A stretch of DNA of 64,000 nucleotides from Aquitalea denitrificans (lineage in GTDB: Bacteria; Pseudomonadota; Gammaproteobacteria; Burkholderiales; Chromobacteriaceae): NCBI RefSeq assembly GCF_009856625.1, contig NZ_CP047241.1:4030001-4094000 (forward strand), written 5' to 3'. Position 1 is the first letter of the stretch, and every line of letters begins with the position of its first letter. Made by a program: the position numbers and the translations under genes. Shown one piece after another: positions 1 to 9,133 of this stretch. The notes beneath the pieces were generated by a model, which was not told where the DNA came from, did no database searches, and worked only from the letters and a program-made list of their open reading frames with translations.

Positions 1-436
1 TGAGCTCCTGAATCGGCTCGCTGCGGCCCAGTTTGTCCAGGTTCAGCGAGGTATTGGCCTGCATGTCGCCATACTTCAGTGCCCGTTGCACCGTGGTAAG
101 CAGCTTTTGCAGGGCAATCGGCTTTTCCAGGAAATCGAAAGCCCCGATACGGGTTGCCTCTACCGCAGTGTCGATACTGGCATGGCCAGACATCATCACC
201 ACCGGCATGTTCAGTTGGCCGGACTTGGCCCATTCCTTGAGCAGGGTGACCCCGTCGCAGTCCGGCATCCAGATGTCCAGCAGCACCAGCGCGGGACGCG
301 TCTGGTTGCGCAACTGCCGGGCTACCTCGGCGTTTTCCGCCAGGGCAACCGTGTATCCCTCATCCTGCAGGATCTCCGAGAGCAGTTCACGAATTCCGAT
401 CTCGTCATCAACAATCAATATATCGCTGCTACGCAT
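1..436 (-). CDS. ntrX: NtrX-like nitrogen response regulator, 3' part cut off by the window edge
   Basis: This is the N-terminal 145 codons of an NtrC-family response regulator; the rest lies outside the window. The receiver domain is complete: the acidic pocket is D10-D11, the phospho-acceptor is D54 in LLDIWMPD, and the conserved lysine is K105 in FLEKP. An AAA+ sigma54-activation domain and a Fis-type DNA-binding domain are expected downstream but cannot be seen. Its ATG shares a base with the TAA stop of the histidine kinase gene (TAATG), so the two are translationally coupled and form a cognate pair. NtrX assignment follows from the NtrY-type kinase and the position behind rsmB; a different NtrC-family member is possible. 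Confidence 0.88.
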   Translation of the reverse strand, partial: MRSSDILIVDDEIGIRELLSEILQDEGYTVALAENAEVARQLRNQTRPALVLLDIWMPDCDGVTLLKEWAKSGQLNMPVVMMSGHASIDTAVEATRIGAFDFLEKPIALQKLLTTVQRALKYGDMQANTSLNLDKLGRSEPIQEL

Positions 437-2541
437 TAGGCCTCCAGCAATGGCAGGGTGAGAAGAATTCGCGCGCCTTGCTGCTCGCCATTCCCCAATG
501 TGACCTGACCATGGTGTTCCTCCGCTATTTTCTTCACCACCGCCAGTCCCAGCCCCGTACCCTTGGGCTTGCTGGTCACATAGGGCTCGAACGCGCGTGG
601 CAGGAGCTCGGCCGGAAAGCCCGAACCATTGTCCTGCACGCAGACGACCGCGTTTCTTCCTTCTTGTCGGCTGCTAATGTGAATCATCGGGATGTCAACG
701 TCAAGGACCGCATCCTGCGCATTCTGCATCAGGTTATGCAATACCTGCCGCAACAGTGCGGCATCCCCCATGATCATCAGCGGCCTGTCTTCCAGCTCAA
801 TCTTAACAGCCGGATTGGATTCGTACAGCGTGCTGACCTCACGCACTACCTGATTGAGATCAAGTTCACTGAGTTTGATGCGTGGTGCCCGGGCGTAATC
901 GCGGAAGGCATCCACCATATTCTTCAGCGCAGCCACCTGCTTGATGATGGTGTCGGTGGAACGCTTGAGCATGTCGGCATCCGACCCGTCGAGCTTGGCA
1001 GTCAGTTTCATGGCCAGTCGTTCGGCCGACAGCTGGATGGGGGTGAGCGGATTGCGGATTTCATGCGCCAGCCGCTTGGCCACCTCGCCCCAAGCCGCAT
1101 CCCGCTGCGCCCTGCCCAGCTCGGTAATGTCGTCGAACACCACAACATAACCGCTTCCGGAGCGTTCCGGCAAGCGGGCACCGCGTACCAGCAGGCTGCG
1201 TGGGCCATGACCGGTGACGTAGTCCAGCTGGGTTTGCCATTCTTCTTCCTGCTTGTTTTCACCATGTTGCAGCATGGTATCGACCAAGGGAATCAAGGCC
1301 GGAACCCGGGTGGACCACTGCTCGACCGGATAGGGTACCAGTTCGGAAAAATCGACGCCCAGTATGCGTCCGGCACTGGTATTGGCGGCACGCAGCTGCC
1401 AGGCCGCATCCAATGCAATCACTCCGGCAGAGAGATTGGCCAGAATGCTTTCCAGGTAAAGCTTGCCGCTTTCCAGGGCTTGCTGGGTCTGGTTAGCGGT
1501 CTGACGGGCCTCATCCAGCTGCTGAGTCATGCGGTTGAACAGGGTGGTGAGCATGCCCAGCTCGTCACGCCGGTATACCGGGTGGCGCTTGGAGAAGTCA
1601 CCTTGCGCCACCGCGCGGGTACCGGCGGCCAGCTCGGACAGCGGCGCAGACAGACGCTCGGACAGGAATAGTGCAAATGCTAGCGCCGAGGTGAGCGCCA
1701 GCAGACAGGCCAGTGCCAGCGTCAACATGTAGAAGGTTTTCAGACCGTCACGTGACAACAGCAGCTGATGGTATTCGGATCGTGCAGTTTCAATTTGCTC
1801 GGCATCACGCGCAATGGATTGGGGGGCCGCCTGCACAACCTGCAGTACGCGCCACTCCCCTTCCGCGGTCCGGTACGACAGCAGCACGCGCAAGGCCAGC
1901 CCGCTGGCATCATTTTCGATCGACTTGCTGCTCTGGCGCAGTTTCAGGCCACGCAGGCTGTCCCGCGACGGCGGCAAGGGCAGCTGCTTTGCATTGCTGC
2001 TGGCAAAATTCAGTAACTGACCGGATTTGTTGAAGATGGCAACTTCGCGCAGCCCCAACTGCTCGCGCAAGCGCTCCAGCCTTGAGGGCAGCATGATGCC
2101 GGGCAGGCCGTCGATATCATCCAGCACCACGCGGCTCTTGCGGGCGACATCATCCAGCACGTAGTTGAGAGCACCCTTGCCCAGCTCGAGCCCACGATCC
2201 AGTGCGGACTCTACCCGGACATCAAACCAGCTTTCGATGCTGCGCGTCAGAAACTGGGCCGAGATGGTAAATACCAGCAGGCCGGGTACCAAGGCCACCA
2301 CGGCAAACATCATCACCAGCCGCTGTGTCAGCTTGGCGCCGAATACCCGCCCCTTTACCCGCTGACGCAGACGTAGCAATTGCCGCCCCACTACGCCGAG
2401 CAGACCAACCAGCAACAGGCTGTTGAGCCCGAACACCCACCAGTAGTACTCGGCCAGCTTGGAAGCATTGCCGGTTGCTACGGCCAGCAGGTAGAGCATG
2501 ATGGCTCCGAATGTCGCCAGGGCAATGGCGGCATAGCGCAT
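436..2541 (-). CDS. ntrY: NtrY-like membrane sensor histidine kinase
   Basis: A 701-residue kinase that should phosphorylate the adjacent NtrX-like regulator in response to nitrogen or redox state. Transmembrane segments lie near the N terminus (MRYAAIALATFGAIMLYLL, then one near residue 30-50 and one near 85-105). A periplasmic sensor region follows, then another membrane segment near residue 275-295, a HAMP linker, a PAS-like region, the HisKA box (LAHEIRNPLTPIQ) and the HATPase motifs NLMQNAQDAV and DNGSGFP. The ATG at 2541 was chosen because it overlaps the TGA of the DUF4390 gene (TGATG) and gives the usual short NtrY N terminus; an upstream start at 2592 would sit inside the previous gene. 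Confidence 0.9.
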   Translation of the reverse strand: MRYAAIALATFGAIMLYLLAVATGNASKLAEYYWWVFGLNSLLLVGLLGVVGRQLLRLRQRVKGRVFGAKLTQRLVMMFAVVALVPGLLVFTISAQFLTRSIESWFDVRVESALDRGLELGKGALNYVLDDVARKSRVVLDDIDGLPGIMLPSRLERLREQLGLREVAIFNKSGQLLNFASSNAKQLPLPPSRDSLRGLKLRQSSKSIENDASGLALRVLLSYRTAEGEWRVLQVVQAAPQSIARDAEQIETARSEYHQLLLSRDGLKTFYMLTLALACLLALTSALAFALFLSERLSAPLSELAAGTRAVAQGDFSKRHPVYRRDELGMLTTLFNRMTQQLDEARQTANQTQQALESGKLYLESILANLSAGVIALDAAWQLRAANTSAGRILGVDFSELVPYPVEQWSTRVPALIPLVDTMLQHGENKQEEEWQTQLDYVTGHGPRSLLVRGARLPERSGSGYVVVFDDITELGRAQRDAAWGEVAKRLAHEIRNPLTPIQLSAERLAMKLTAKLDGSDADMLKRSTDTIIKQVAALKNMVDAFRDYARAPRIKLSELDLNQVVREVSTLYESNPAVKIELEDRPLMIMGDAALLRQVLHNLMQNAQDAVLDVDIPMIHISSRQEGRNAVVCVQDNGSGFPAELLPRAFEPYVTSKPKGTGLGLAVVKKIAEEHHGQVTLGNGEQQGARILLTLPLLEA

Positions 2542-3137
2542 CAGCTTGCTTCTTTCATGTTGATGGCCGTCCAGTTGGAGGACAGACTCCATTCACCCGA
2601 GCCCAATGCATTGAGCTGAAAGGGTTTGGGCAATTCACTGATATCCAGCACCAGCCGCACGCGGCCGGCCACGCTGCCCGGGCTGTGAGGGTCCAGCGCA
2701 CCGCTTTGCAGCACACGCCAGTCCTGGATAGACCCCAAGGCCCCCATGGCTTCGGCGAGAGAACGGTAATAATTTGAAAAACTGCCGATGGTGACACGGT
2801 AACGGCTGGTCAGCGACTGATAGGACAGTTTGAAAGTGAGACTGGCGTGGGGTTCGAACCACTCTTTGAGATTGAGGTAATACGCGGTGCTGCGGGGCCG
2901 GGTAAGTTCGAACTCCAGACGGAAGGTCAAGACAACGCCCTGTGCCAGAGCATCATTCAGACTGCTGGAAAGCTTGGTTTGAAAGCGGGTGCTGAGTGAG
3001 AGCTGACCATCCTGCGTCAGCTCAGCATCGGCACGACGCGCCAGAATGCCGTCGGCCTGTGCCGTAGTGACGGCACAGACCAGTAGCCATAACACCAGGC
3101 TAATGTTTCGCAAGCAGCGCGTAATAGAAACCGTCAT
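2541..3137 (-). CDS. DUF4390 domain-containing exported protein
   Basis: A protein of about 198 residues with an N-terminal signal-like segment (ISLVLWLLVCAVTTAQA) followed by a soluble, mostly beta-type domain of the DUF4390 family, whose function is unknown. The order rsmB, DUF4390, ntrY, ntrX is a conserved betaproteobacterial arrangement, so it is probably co-transcribed and may be functionally linked to the kinase in the envelope; that link is inference. The start overlaps the end of rsmB by about 38 bp. I prefer the ATG at 3137 over a GTG at 3146, but neither has a strong ribosome binding site. Confidence 0.8.
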   Translation of the reverse strand: MTVSITRCLRNISLVLWLLVCAVTTAQADGILARRADAELTQDGQLSLSTRFQTKLSSSLNDALAQGVVLTFRLEFELTRPRSTAYYLNLKEWFEPHASLTFKLSYQSLTSRYRVTIGSFSNYYRSLAEAMGALGSIQDWRVLQSGALDPHSPGSVAGRVRLVLDISELPKPFQLNALGSGEWSLSSNWTAINMKEAS

Positions 3138-4353
3138 GACGCTCACAGGGCAACAGCTGTTGCTGGTTCAGGCATTCGGCATCGGCATGGCGTGCCAGGA
3201 AAGCCTCCAACTGCTGCTGGTTTTCTTCCGGAAAAATCGAGCACGTAGCGTATAGCATTTTCCCGCCGGGCGCGAGTAGCCCCCATAGCGTGTCAACCAT
3301 TTGCGCCTGCTGTCTTGCCAGCGCGGCAAAGTCGCCCGGGCGACGCAGCCACTTGATGTCCGGATGACGGCGCACCACACCGGATGCCGAACAAGGTACA
3401 TCAGCCAGAATGCGGTCGAAGGGCTTGCCATCCCACCAGTCGGCGACCTGTCCGGCATCGGCAGCATGCAGGCTGGCCTGCAAGCCACCACGCTGCAGGT
3501 TCTCGGCCACGCGGACCAGCCGTTGCGGGTCGATATCCAGTGCGGTCATGTTTACATCCGCCAGTTCCAGCATGTGGCAGGTTTTGCCACCGGGTGCAGC
3601 ACACGCATCCAGCACGCGCTGACCGGCCTGCAGGTCGAGCAGACAGGCAGCCTGCTGCGCCCCCCAGTCCTGCACCGACACCACGCCGTCGGCAAAGCCC
3701 GGCAGTTCCCGCACATTGACCGGCTTGTCCAGCAGGATGCCGCCCCGCTCGTCCAGCGCGGTGGCTGCCATCCCCAGGGTTTCCAGCTGTGCAAGATAAC
3801 TGGCCACCGAGCTTTTGCGGGCGTTGACGCGCAAGGTCATCGGCGGATGGCTGTTATTCCACTGCAGGATTTCCGACCATTCTTGCGGATAAGCCTGCTG
3901 TACAGCCTTCACCCACCAGCGCGGATGATTGGTAGCCGCTTCCAGATCCTTGTCTGCCAGACGCAGCATTTCCTCACGCTGGCGCAGGAAATTGCGCAGC
4001 ACGCCATTGACCAGGGCTTTGAATTTGCCGCGTGCCAGGCGCTCGGATAGTTTGACTGCCTCGTTGACGATGGCGTAATCCGCCGCACGGGTATACACCA
4101 GCTGATAAAGCGCCACCAGCAGCACCCGTTCCAGCTGTGGTTCCGGCAGGGCCTTGGGTACCAGCCGCCGCAGCCAGAAGCGCAGGCGGGCCAGCTGACG
4201 CAGGCTGCCATAGCAGATGTCCTGCAGGGCGGCGCGCTCTTGTGGCGTCAGTTCACTGCCCTGGCGCTGGGCTTGAGCCAGCGCCTCGGTCAGAGTATGG
4301 CCGGATTCCACCTGGCCCAGCACGTCGGCGGCCAGTTGCTGTATGCGATGCAT
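3100..4353 (-). CDS. rsmB: 16S rRNA (cytosine(967)-C(5))-methyltransferase RsmB
   Basis: RsmB (Sun/Fmu) methylates C967 of 16S rRNA using S-adenosylmethionine. The 417-residue product has an N-terminal NusB-like RNA-binding domain (about residues 1-140) and a C-terminal Rossmann methyltransferase domain. Both family cysteines are present: the one in DVPCSASGVVRRHPD (motif IV) and the catalytic one in YATCSIFPEEN (motif VI); the SAM motif is DACAAPGGKT. The ATG at 4353 begins MHRIQQLAADVLGQV, which matches the family start. It heads the probable operon rsmB-DUF4390-ntrY-ntrX. In many bacteria it follows fmt directly, but here htpX lies between. Confidence 0.95.
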   Translation of the reverse strand: MHRIQQLAADVLGQVESGHTLTEALAQAQRQGSELTPQERAALQDICYGSLRQLARLRFWLRRLVPKALPEPQLERVLLVALYQLVYTRAADYAIVNEAVKLSERLARGKFKALVNGVLRNFLRQREEMLRLADKDLEAATNHPRWWVKAVQQAYPQEWSEILQWNNSHPPMTLRVNARKSSVASYLAQLETLGMAATALDERGGILLDKPVNVRELPGFADGVVSVQDWGAQQAACLLDLQAGQRVLDACAAPGGKTCHMLELADVNMTALDIDPQRLVRVAENLQRGGLQASLHAADAGQVADWWDGKPFDRILADVPCSASGVVRRHPDIKWLRRPGDFAALARQQAQMVDTLWGLLAPGGKMLYATCSIFPEENQQQLEAFLARHADAECLNQQQLLPCERHDGFYYALLAKH

Positions 4354-4403
4354 GTCAAAACCTTGAAATGGCAAACGGCGAGCACTGCGCACTCGCCGTA
4401 TGA

Positions 4404-4438
4404 AAACGGCCGGTGTCCGCCTGGCGGTACCGGCCCGT
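4404..4438 (-). terminator. probable rho-independent terminator downstream of htpX
   Basis: On the minus strand a GC-rich hairpin (outer stem ACGGGCCGGT with ACCGGCCGT, one bulge, and an inner GC-rich part) is followed by TTTTC. It lies between the htpX stop codon and the rsmB start, so it should separate those two transcripts. Confidence 0.5.
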
Positions 4439-4464
4439 GATTTGTTCAGTTGCGCATGATACGT

Positions 4465-5316
4465 TCAGCCCACGCCGCGCGCCATAGCGTGCAAGCGGGC
4501 AATGCGCTCCTCAGTGTGCGGGTGGGTACGGAACAGCTCGCCCACGTCCAATCCGGCCAGCGGGTTGATGATCATCATCTGCGCGGTTTCCGGGTGCGCC
4601 TGCGCCGTGGGCATGGCGATACCTTGAGCGTAGTACTCGATCTTCTGCAGCGCTGCCGCCAATGCCAGTGGGTCACCGGAAATTTCTGCACCGCCACGGT
4701 CGGCTTCGAATTCACGGGCGCGGGAAATGGCCATCTGGATCAGGCTGGCCGCCAACGGTGCCAGAATGGCCAGCAGAATGCCGGCCAGCGGATTGACCGG
4801 ACGGCCATTCTCATCGCGCCCGCCAAAGAACATGGCAAAATTGGCCAATGCCGACACGGCACCGGCCATGGTGGCGGAGATGGTGGAAATCAGGGTGTCG
4901 CGATGCTGCACATGGGCCAGTTCATGTGCCATGACACCACGCAGTTCGCGGTAGTCCAGCATGCGCATGATGCCGCTGGTTGCCGCGACGGCGGCGTGTT
5001 CAGGATCGCGCCCGGTGGCAAAGGCGTTGGGTTGCTCTTCGTGAATCACGTAAACCCGTGGCATAGGCAGGCCAGCGCGCTGCGCCAGCTCAGCCACCAT
5101 GCCGTAAAACTCGGGGGCGGAGCGGGCATCGACCTCCTGGGCGTTGTACATGCGCAACACCATCTGGTCGGAATTCCAGTAGGCAAACAGATTCATCCCG
5201 CCGGCAAACAGCAAGGCCAGCAGCAGGCCGCTCTTACCACCGATCAGCGCACCGATCACGCCGAGAAACGCCACAAATCCAGCCATCAGCATGGCCGTCT
5301 TGAACATATTGTTCAC
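4465..5316 (-). CDS. htpX: membrane zinc metalloprotease HtpX
   Basis: HtpX is an inner-membrane M48 protease that degrades misfolded membrane proteins. The 283-residue protein has two N-terminal membrane helices (about 5-25 and 28-48), the zinc-binding motif HELAHVQHRD near residue 150, two further hydrophobic segments, and the third zinc ligand in REFEADRGGAE. The start is a GTG at 5316: it is preceded at optimal distance by AGGAGG, whereas the internal ATG three codons on would be too far from that site. It appears to be a single-gene unit between fmt and rsmB. Confidence 0.95.
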   Translation of the reverse strand: MNNMFKTAMLMAGFVAFLGVIGALIGGKSGLLLALLFAGGMNLFAYWNSDQMVLRMYNAQEVDARSAPEFYGMVAELAQRAGLPMPRVYVIHEEQPNAFATGRDPEHAAVAATSGIMRMLDYRELRGVMAHELAHVQHRDTLISTISATMAGAVSALANFAMFFGGRDENGRPVNPLAGILLAILAPLAASLIQMAISRAREFEADRGGAEISGDPLALAAALQKIEYYAQGIAMPTAQAHPETAQMMIINPLAGLDVGELFRTHPHTEERIARLHAMARGVG

Positions 5317-5350
5317 ACCACCCTCCTTTTGCTGTGACCCATACAGACGC

Positions 5351-6271
5351 TTACTGACCTAAGCGGGTTCCCACCAGCGCGGCACGACCAGCGGCAAAAT
5401 CGCGTGCACTCAGCCGCTTGCCACCTGCTGCCTGTAGCTGGCTAAGCACTACCAGTCCGTCACCGCTGCCCACCACCACGCCGTCGGCATCGGCACGTAG
5501 CACCACACCGGCTTCGCCTTGGCCGGCAATGGCATGCGCCTGCCACAGTTTCAGCGGCTCGCCGCCCAGCTTGCTAAAAGCACCGGGAGCCGGGTTGTAG
5601 GCGCGGATGGCGCGGGCAATATCCGCAGCCGGCAGGCCCCAGTCCACTTCGGCCTCGGCCTTGCTCAGCTTGTGGGCATAGGTCACGCCGACTTCGGGCT
5701 GCGCTTGTGCCTGCAGTCCATCCAGCCCGGCCAGGGTGCTGACAATGGCCTCGGCACCGCATGCGGCCAGCTTGTCGTGCAGGCTGGCGGCGGTATCGTC
5801 CTTGGAAATGGCCACCGGATGCACCGACAGCATGGCGCCGGTATCCAGCCCCACATCCATCTGCATGATGGTGATACCGGTTTCGGTGTCACCTGCCAGG
5901 ATGGCGCGCTGGATGGGTGCGGCACCGCGCCAGCGCGGCAGCAAGGACGCATGGATGTTCAGACAGCCGCGCGGCGGGATGTCCAGCACCGCCTTGGGTA
6001 GCAACAGGCCGTAAGCCGCCACCACCATCAGTTCGGCACCGATCTCGCGCAGCATGGACTGGGCTTCTTCGGTCTTGAGCGACAGGGGCTGCTCCACCCG
6101 CAAGCCGTGTTCCAGCGCCACTTCCTTTACCGGGCTGGGCTTGAGCTTCATGCCACGCCCGGCGGGGCGATCCGGCTGGGTCAGCACCATGGCAATCTCG
6201 TGACCGGCTGCCAGCAGGGTGCGCAGCGCGGCGGCGGCAAATTCCGGCGTACCGGCAAAAATCAGTTTCAT
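5351..6271 (-). CDS. fmt: methionyl-tRNA formyltransferase
   Basis: Fmt formylates initiator methionyl-tRNA with 10-formyltetrahydrofolate before translation starts. The 306-residue product has the N-terminal formyltransferase fold (MKLIFAGTPEFAAAALRTLL) with the catalytic segment NIHASLLPRWRGAAPIQRAI and the motif GITIMQMDVGLDTGAML, then the C-terminal OB-like tRNA-binding domain. Its length is normal for the family. The peptide deformylase gene lies 84 bp upstream on the same strand, the usual def-fmt pairing: deformylase later removes the formyl group that Fmt adds. Confidence 0.96.
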   Translation of the reverse strand: MKLIFAGTPEFAAAALRTLLAAGHEIAMVLTQPDRPAGRGMKLKPSPVKEVALEHGLRVEQPLSLKTEEAQSMLREIGAELMVVAAYGLLLPKAVLDIPPRGCLNIHASLLPRWRGAAPIQRAILAGDTETGITIMQMDVGLDTGAMLSVHPVAISKDDTAASLHDKLAACGAEAIVSTLAGLDGLQAQAQPEVGVTYAHKLSKAEAEVDWGLPAADIARAIRAYNPAPGAFSKLGGEPLKLWQAHAIAGQGEAGVVLRADADGVVVGSGDGLVVLSQLQAAGGKRLSARDFAAGRAALVGTRLGQ

Positions 6272-6292
6272 CGTAAGCCCACAAGTAGAAAA

Positions 6293-6309
6293 GACAGGGC
6301 TGGCCTGTC
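6293..6309 (-). terminator. weak terminator-like hairpin between def and fmt
   Basis: On the minus strand a 6-bp stem (GACAGG with CCTGTC, 5-base loop) is followed by TTTTCT. It could reduce read-through from def into fmt. The stem is short, and the two genes are usually co-transcribed, so it may only attenuate. Confidence 0.3.
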
Positions 6310-6355
6310 CTTTTCAGAGGCACCGTCGCCTGCCTATGCAGACCGGTGCCATTTA

Positions 6356-6859
6356 TCACATATTCTGTTTTTCGCGCTTTTTCAGCTTGGTGCGGATACG
6401 GCCCTGCTTGAGTTCGGACAGGTATTCGACAAACACCTTGCCGTCCAGATGATCGATTTCATGCTGGATGCAGATGGCCAGCAGGCCGTCGGCTTCCAGT
6501 ACATATTCGGCACCGGTGGCATCCTGTGCGCGCACCTTGACCCGTTCGGCACGAGTCACTTTGTCGTAGATGCCGGGTACGGACAAGCAGCCTTCCTCAT
6601 ACACGGTTTCACCTTCTTTTTCGAGAATGACCGGGTTGATGAAGACGCGACGTTCGTTGTGCTCCTCGGAAATATCCATCACCACCAGGCGCTGGTGATA
6701 ATCCACCTGGGTGGCGGCCAGACCGATGCCCTTAGCCTCGTACATGGTTTCAAACATATTGTCGATCTGGGTCTGCAGGGCTGCGTCAAAGGTCTCGACC
6801 GGCGTGGCCACGGTATGCAGACGCGCATCCGGATAATGCAAAATGTTCAGCAGCGCCAT
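6356..6859 (-). CDS. def: peptide deformylase
   Basis: Deformylase removes the N-formyl group from nascent proteins with a bound Fe(II) or Zn(II). The 167-residue product carries all three family motifs: GIGLAATQV, EGCLSVP (metal-binding Cys) and QHEIDHLDG (two metal-binding His and the catalytic Glu). The ATG at 6859 was chosen because MALLNILHYPDARLHTVA is the normal family N terminus and a GGAG lies upstream; the reading frame continues 26 codons further without homology-like sequence. It is divergent from the LysM gene across about 125 bp. Confidence 0.95.
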   Translation of the reverse strand: MALLNILHYPDARLHTVATPVETFDAALQTQIDNMFETMYEAKGIGLAATQVDYHQRLVVMDISEEHNERRVFINPVILEKEGETVYEEGCLSVPGIYDKVTRAERVKVRAQDATGAEYVLEADGLLAICIQHEIDHLDGKVFVEYLSELKQGRIRTKLKKREKQNM

Positions 6860-6984
6860 CGGTTTTCTTGCTCCAAGTTGTCGTAATGCCATCAGCACGT
6901 CGATAATAGATGTGTCTGACGCATGCTCGTTTGTCAAAGGAGCGCTCGCGGGCGCTCATTACACTCAATATTGGGGCACTTTTC

Positions 6985-8022
6985 ATGCGTAAAAGTATTA
7001 TATCGCTTGCTTTGGCTCTGGGACTGGCTCTCCCGGCTTTTTCCGACACACTGACCATCAAACCCGGCGCTCCGGCGCGCTATACCGTGGTCAAGGGCGA
7101 CACGCTATGGGGTATTTCTGGCCGTTATCTCAAGAGCCCGTGGAAATGGCCCCGTCTGTGGCAGATGAACAAGACTGAAATCAAGAACCCGCACTGGATT
7201 TATCCCGGTGACGTACTGGTACTGACTTATGTGAACGGTCAACCGCGCCTATCACTGGAAAAATCCCGACAGGGTGATGTACGCCTGTCTCCGCAGGTGC
7301 GCATGTCTGACATCGACAAGGCTGTATCCAGCATTCCGGCCAAGGCGATCGAACCATTCCTGTACCGTCCACTGGTGGTCAATGAAGAAGAATTCGCCAC
7401 CTCGCCCAGACTGGTTGCCGGTCCGGAAGAGCGGCTGGCATTTGGCACCGGAGACCGCGTCTTTGCCAATGGGGTGGGCGAGATGGGCAACTGGCAGGTC
7501 TATCGCGCCAGTAAACCGCTGATCGACCCCCAAACCAAGGAGAACCTTGGTTACGAGGTGCTGTATGGCGGCGACACCCAGGTGGACAAGTTGGGTGAGG
7601 AAATCCAGACCATGCACATTACCAAGGTAAGCAGTGAAATCCTGGTGGGCGACCGCCTGATCAAGGCTCCGAAAGACCAGTTTGTCAGCTATGTGCCGCA
7701 CAGCCCGGATGGCAATATCCGTGGACAGATCATCTCGGTATACGACGGCGTGGATGGCGCGGCGCAATACTCCAACGTCGTGATCAACCGTGGCAAGCGC
7801 GAACAGGTAGAAGCTGGCGATGTGTTCAGCATCTACAAGAATGCCAAGCCTGTCACCCTGATCATGGCCGATGGTGAGAAGAAAGAAGTCACTCTGCCGG
7901 GCCAGACCATCGGCAAGATTTTTGTCTACCGGGTGTTTGACAAGGTGTCTTATGGGCTGGTACTGGAAAGCACCGATGCCACCAGCGTCGGAGATGTGAT
8001 CGCACCACCGGAAGACGAATGA
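6985..8022 (+). CDS. LysM peptidoglycan-binding domain exported protein
   Basis: A 345-residue exported protein with a signal peptide (MRKSIISLALALGLALPAFS) and one N-terminal LysM domain (about residues 35-85: YTVVKGDTLWGISGRYL through IYPGDVLVL). A long C-terminal part without recognised motifs follows. LysM binds peptidoglycan, so the protein should act in the periplasm or at the outer membrane; its exact role is unknown. Its stop overlaps the dprA start by 4 bp (ATGA), so it is co-transcribed with dprA, an arrangement seen in many betaproteobacteria. Confidence 0.9.
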   Translation: MRKSIISLALALGLALPAFSDTLTIKPGAPARYTVVKGDTLWGISGRYLKSPWKWPRLWQMNKTEIKNPHWIYPGDVLVLTYVNGQPRLSLEKSRQGDVRLSPQVRMSDIDKAVSSIPAKAIEPFLYRPLVVNEEEFATSPRLVAGPEERLAFGTGDRVFANGVGEMGNWQVYRASKPLIDPQTKENLGYEVLYGGDTQVDKLGEEIQTMHITKVSSEILVGDRLIKAPKDQFVSYVPHSPDGNIRGQIISVYDGVDGAAQYSNVVINRGKREQVEAGDVFSIYKNAKPVTLIMADGEKKEVTLPGQTIGKIFVYRVFDKVSYGLVLESTDATSVGDVIAPPEDE

Positions 8023-9092
8023 GCCAGGCCACGGAAGACTGGCTGTTGCTGGCGCTGACACCGGGCATAGGCCCGGCTGGCTTTCTCAAGCTGATTGCCG
8101 GCTTTGGCTCGGCCAGCCAAGCCCTTGCCGCCAGTACGGCGCAGACCACGCCCATTCTGGGCCAGGAAGCGGCATGCGCACTGCGCGACCGGCTGGCCGG
8201 CCCCTCCGTGGAGGCCGCACTGGCCTGGGCATCCCAACCTGACTGTACCTTGCTCAGCCTGCTGGATGATGATTATCCGCAGGCGCTGGCCGAAACAGCG
8301 TCGCCACCACCGCTGCTGTTTGCCCGTGGCCAGCGGGCATTATTGCAACGCCCCATGCTGGCCATGGTGGGCAGCCGCAGCGCGACCCCACCGGGAAAGC
8401 AGATTGCCGAAGACTTTGCCCGCCGGCTGTCCGCCCTGGGTTATACCATCGTCAGTGGCATGGCCAGCGGCATTGATGCCGCCGCGCACCGTGGTGCCTT
8501 GCAGGAAACCGGTTCCAGCATTGCTGTCATCGGTACCGGTATCGACCGGGTTTATCCGGCCAGCAACCGCGAACTGGCCCACCAGCTTGGTAGTACCGGC
8601 CTGATTCTGTCTGAATTTCCATTGGGAGCCGGCCCGCTCGCCAGCCACTTTCCGCGTCGCAACCGCATCATTGCCGGGCTTTCGCGCGGCTGCCTGGTGG
8701 TGGAAGCCAATATCAACTCCGGTTCGCTGATTACCGCCAGACTCTCCGGCGAGTACGGGCGCGAAGTCATGGCCATTCCCGGCTCCATTCACAATCCACA
8801 GGCACGAGGCTGCCACCGTTTGCTGAAAGATGGAGCCCGGCTGATCGAAACGGTGGAGGATGTCCTGGAAGAAGTGGGCCGACCGGCAGTAATCAGCCCG
8901 CAGCCACGGCTGGATAGCCACGTCGCCGAGCACCCGGTTTTGGCACTGCTGGGCTTTGATCCGGTCAGCAGTGAGACACTTGCCGTGCAACTCGGGTTGA
9001 CGCAGGGGGAGCTTTACGCGATGCTGCTCGAGCTGGAGCTTGCCGGCAAGCTGGCCAGCTTGCCTGGCGGGCAGGTCCAGCGGCTGGTCTGA
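8019..9092 (+). CDS. dprA: DNA-processing protein DprA
   Basis: DprA (Smf) protects incoming single-stranded DNA during natural transformation and loads RecA. The 357-residue protein has an N-terminal SAM-like part, the Rossmann core (VGSRSATPPGKQIAEDFARRL, SGMASGIDAAAHRGAL, FPRRNRIIAGLS, MAIPGSIHNPQARGCHRLL) and a C-terminal winged-helix domain (from about residue 295). The ATG overlaps the preceding stop. It is the only competence-associated gene visible here; transformability cannot be concluded from it alone. Confidence 0.96.
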   Translation: MSQATEDWLLLALTPGIGPAGFLKLIAGFGSASQALAASTAQTTPILGQEAACALRDRLAGPSVEAALAWASQPDCTLLSLLDDDYPQALAETASPPPLLFARGQRALLQRPMLAMVGSRSATPPGKQIAEDFARRLSALGYTIVSGMASGIDAAAHRGALQETGSSIAVIGTGIDRVYPASNRELAHQLGSTGLILSEFPLGAGPLASHFPRRNRIIAGLSRGCLVVEANINSGSLITARLSGEYGREVMAIPGSIHNPQARGCHRLLKDGARLIETVEDVLEEVGRPAVISPQPRLDSHVAEHPVLALLGFDPVSSETLAVQLGLTQGELYAMLLELELAGKLASLPGGQVQRLV

Positions 9093-9133
9093 CCCGGACC
9101 GGATCGTGTGGTAGCCCATTTGAAGAAGACCTG

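Noticed and set aside
2840..2870. tRNA-like GGTTCGAACC sequence
   Set aside because: It lies inside the DUF4390 coding region and is not accompanied by an acceptor stem or anticodon arm.
4450..5337. Long plus-strand open frame of about 295 codons opposite htpX
   Set aside because: It lies antisense to a clear htpX gene, is rich in Gln, His and Arg as mirror frames of GC-rich genes are, and shows no domain.
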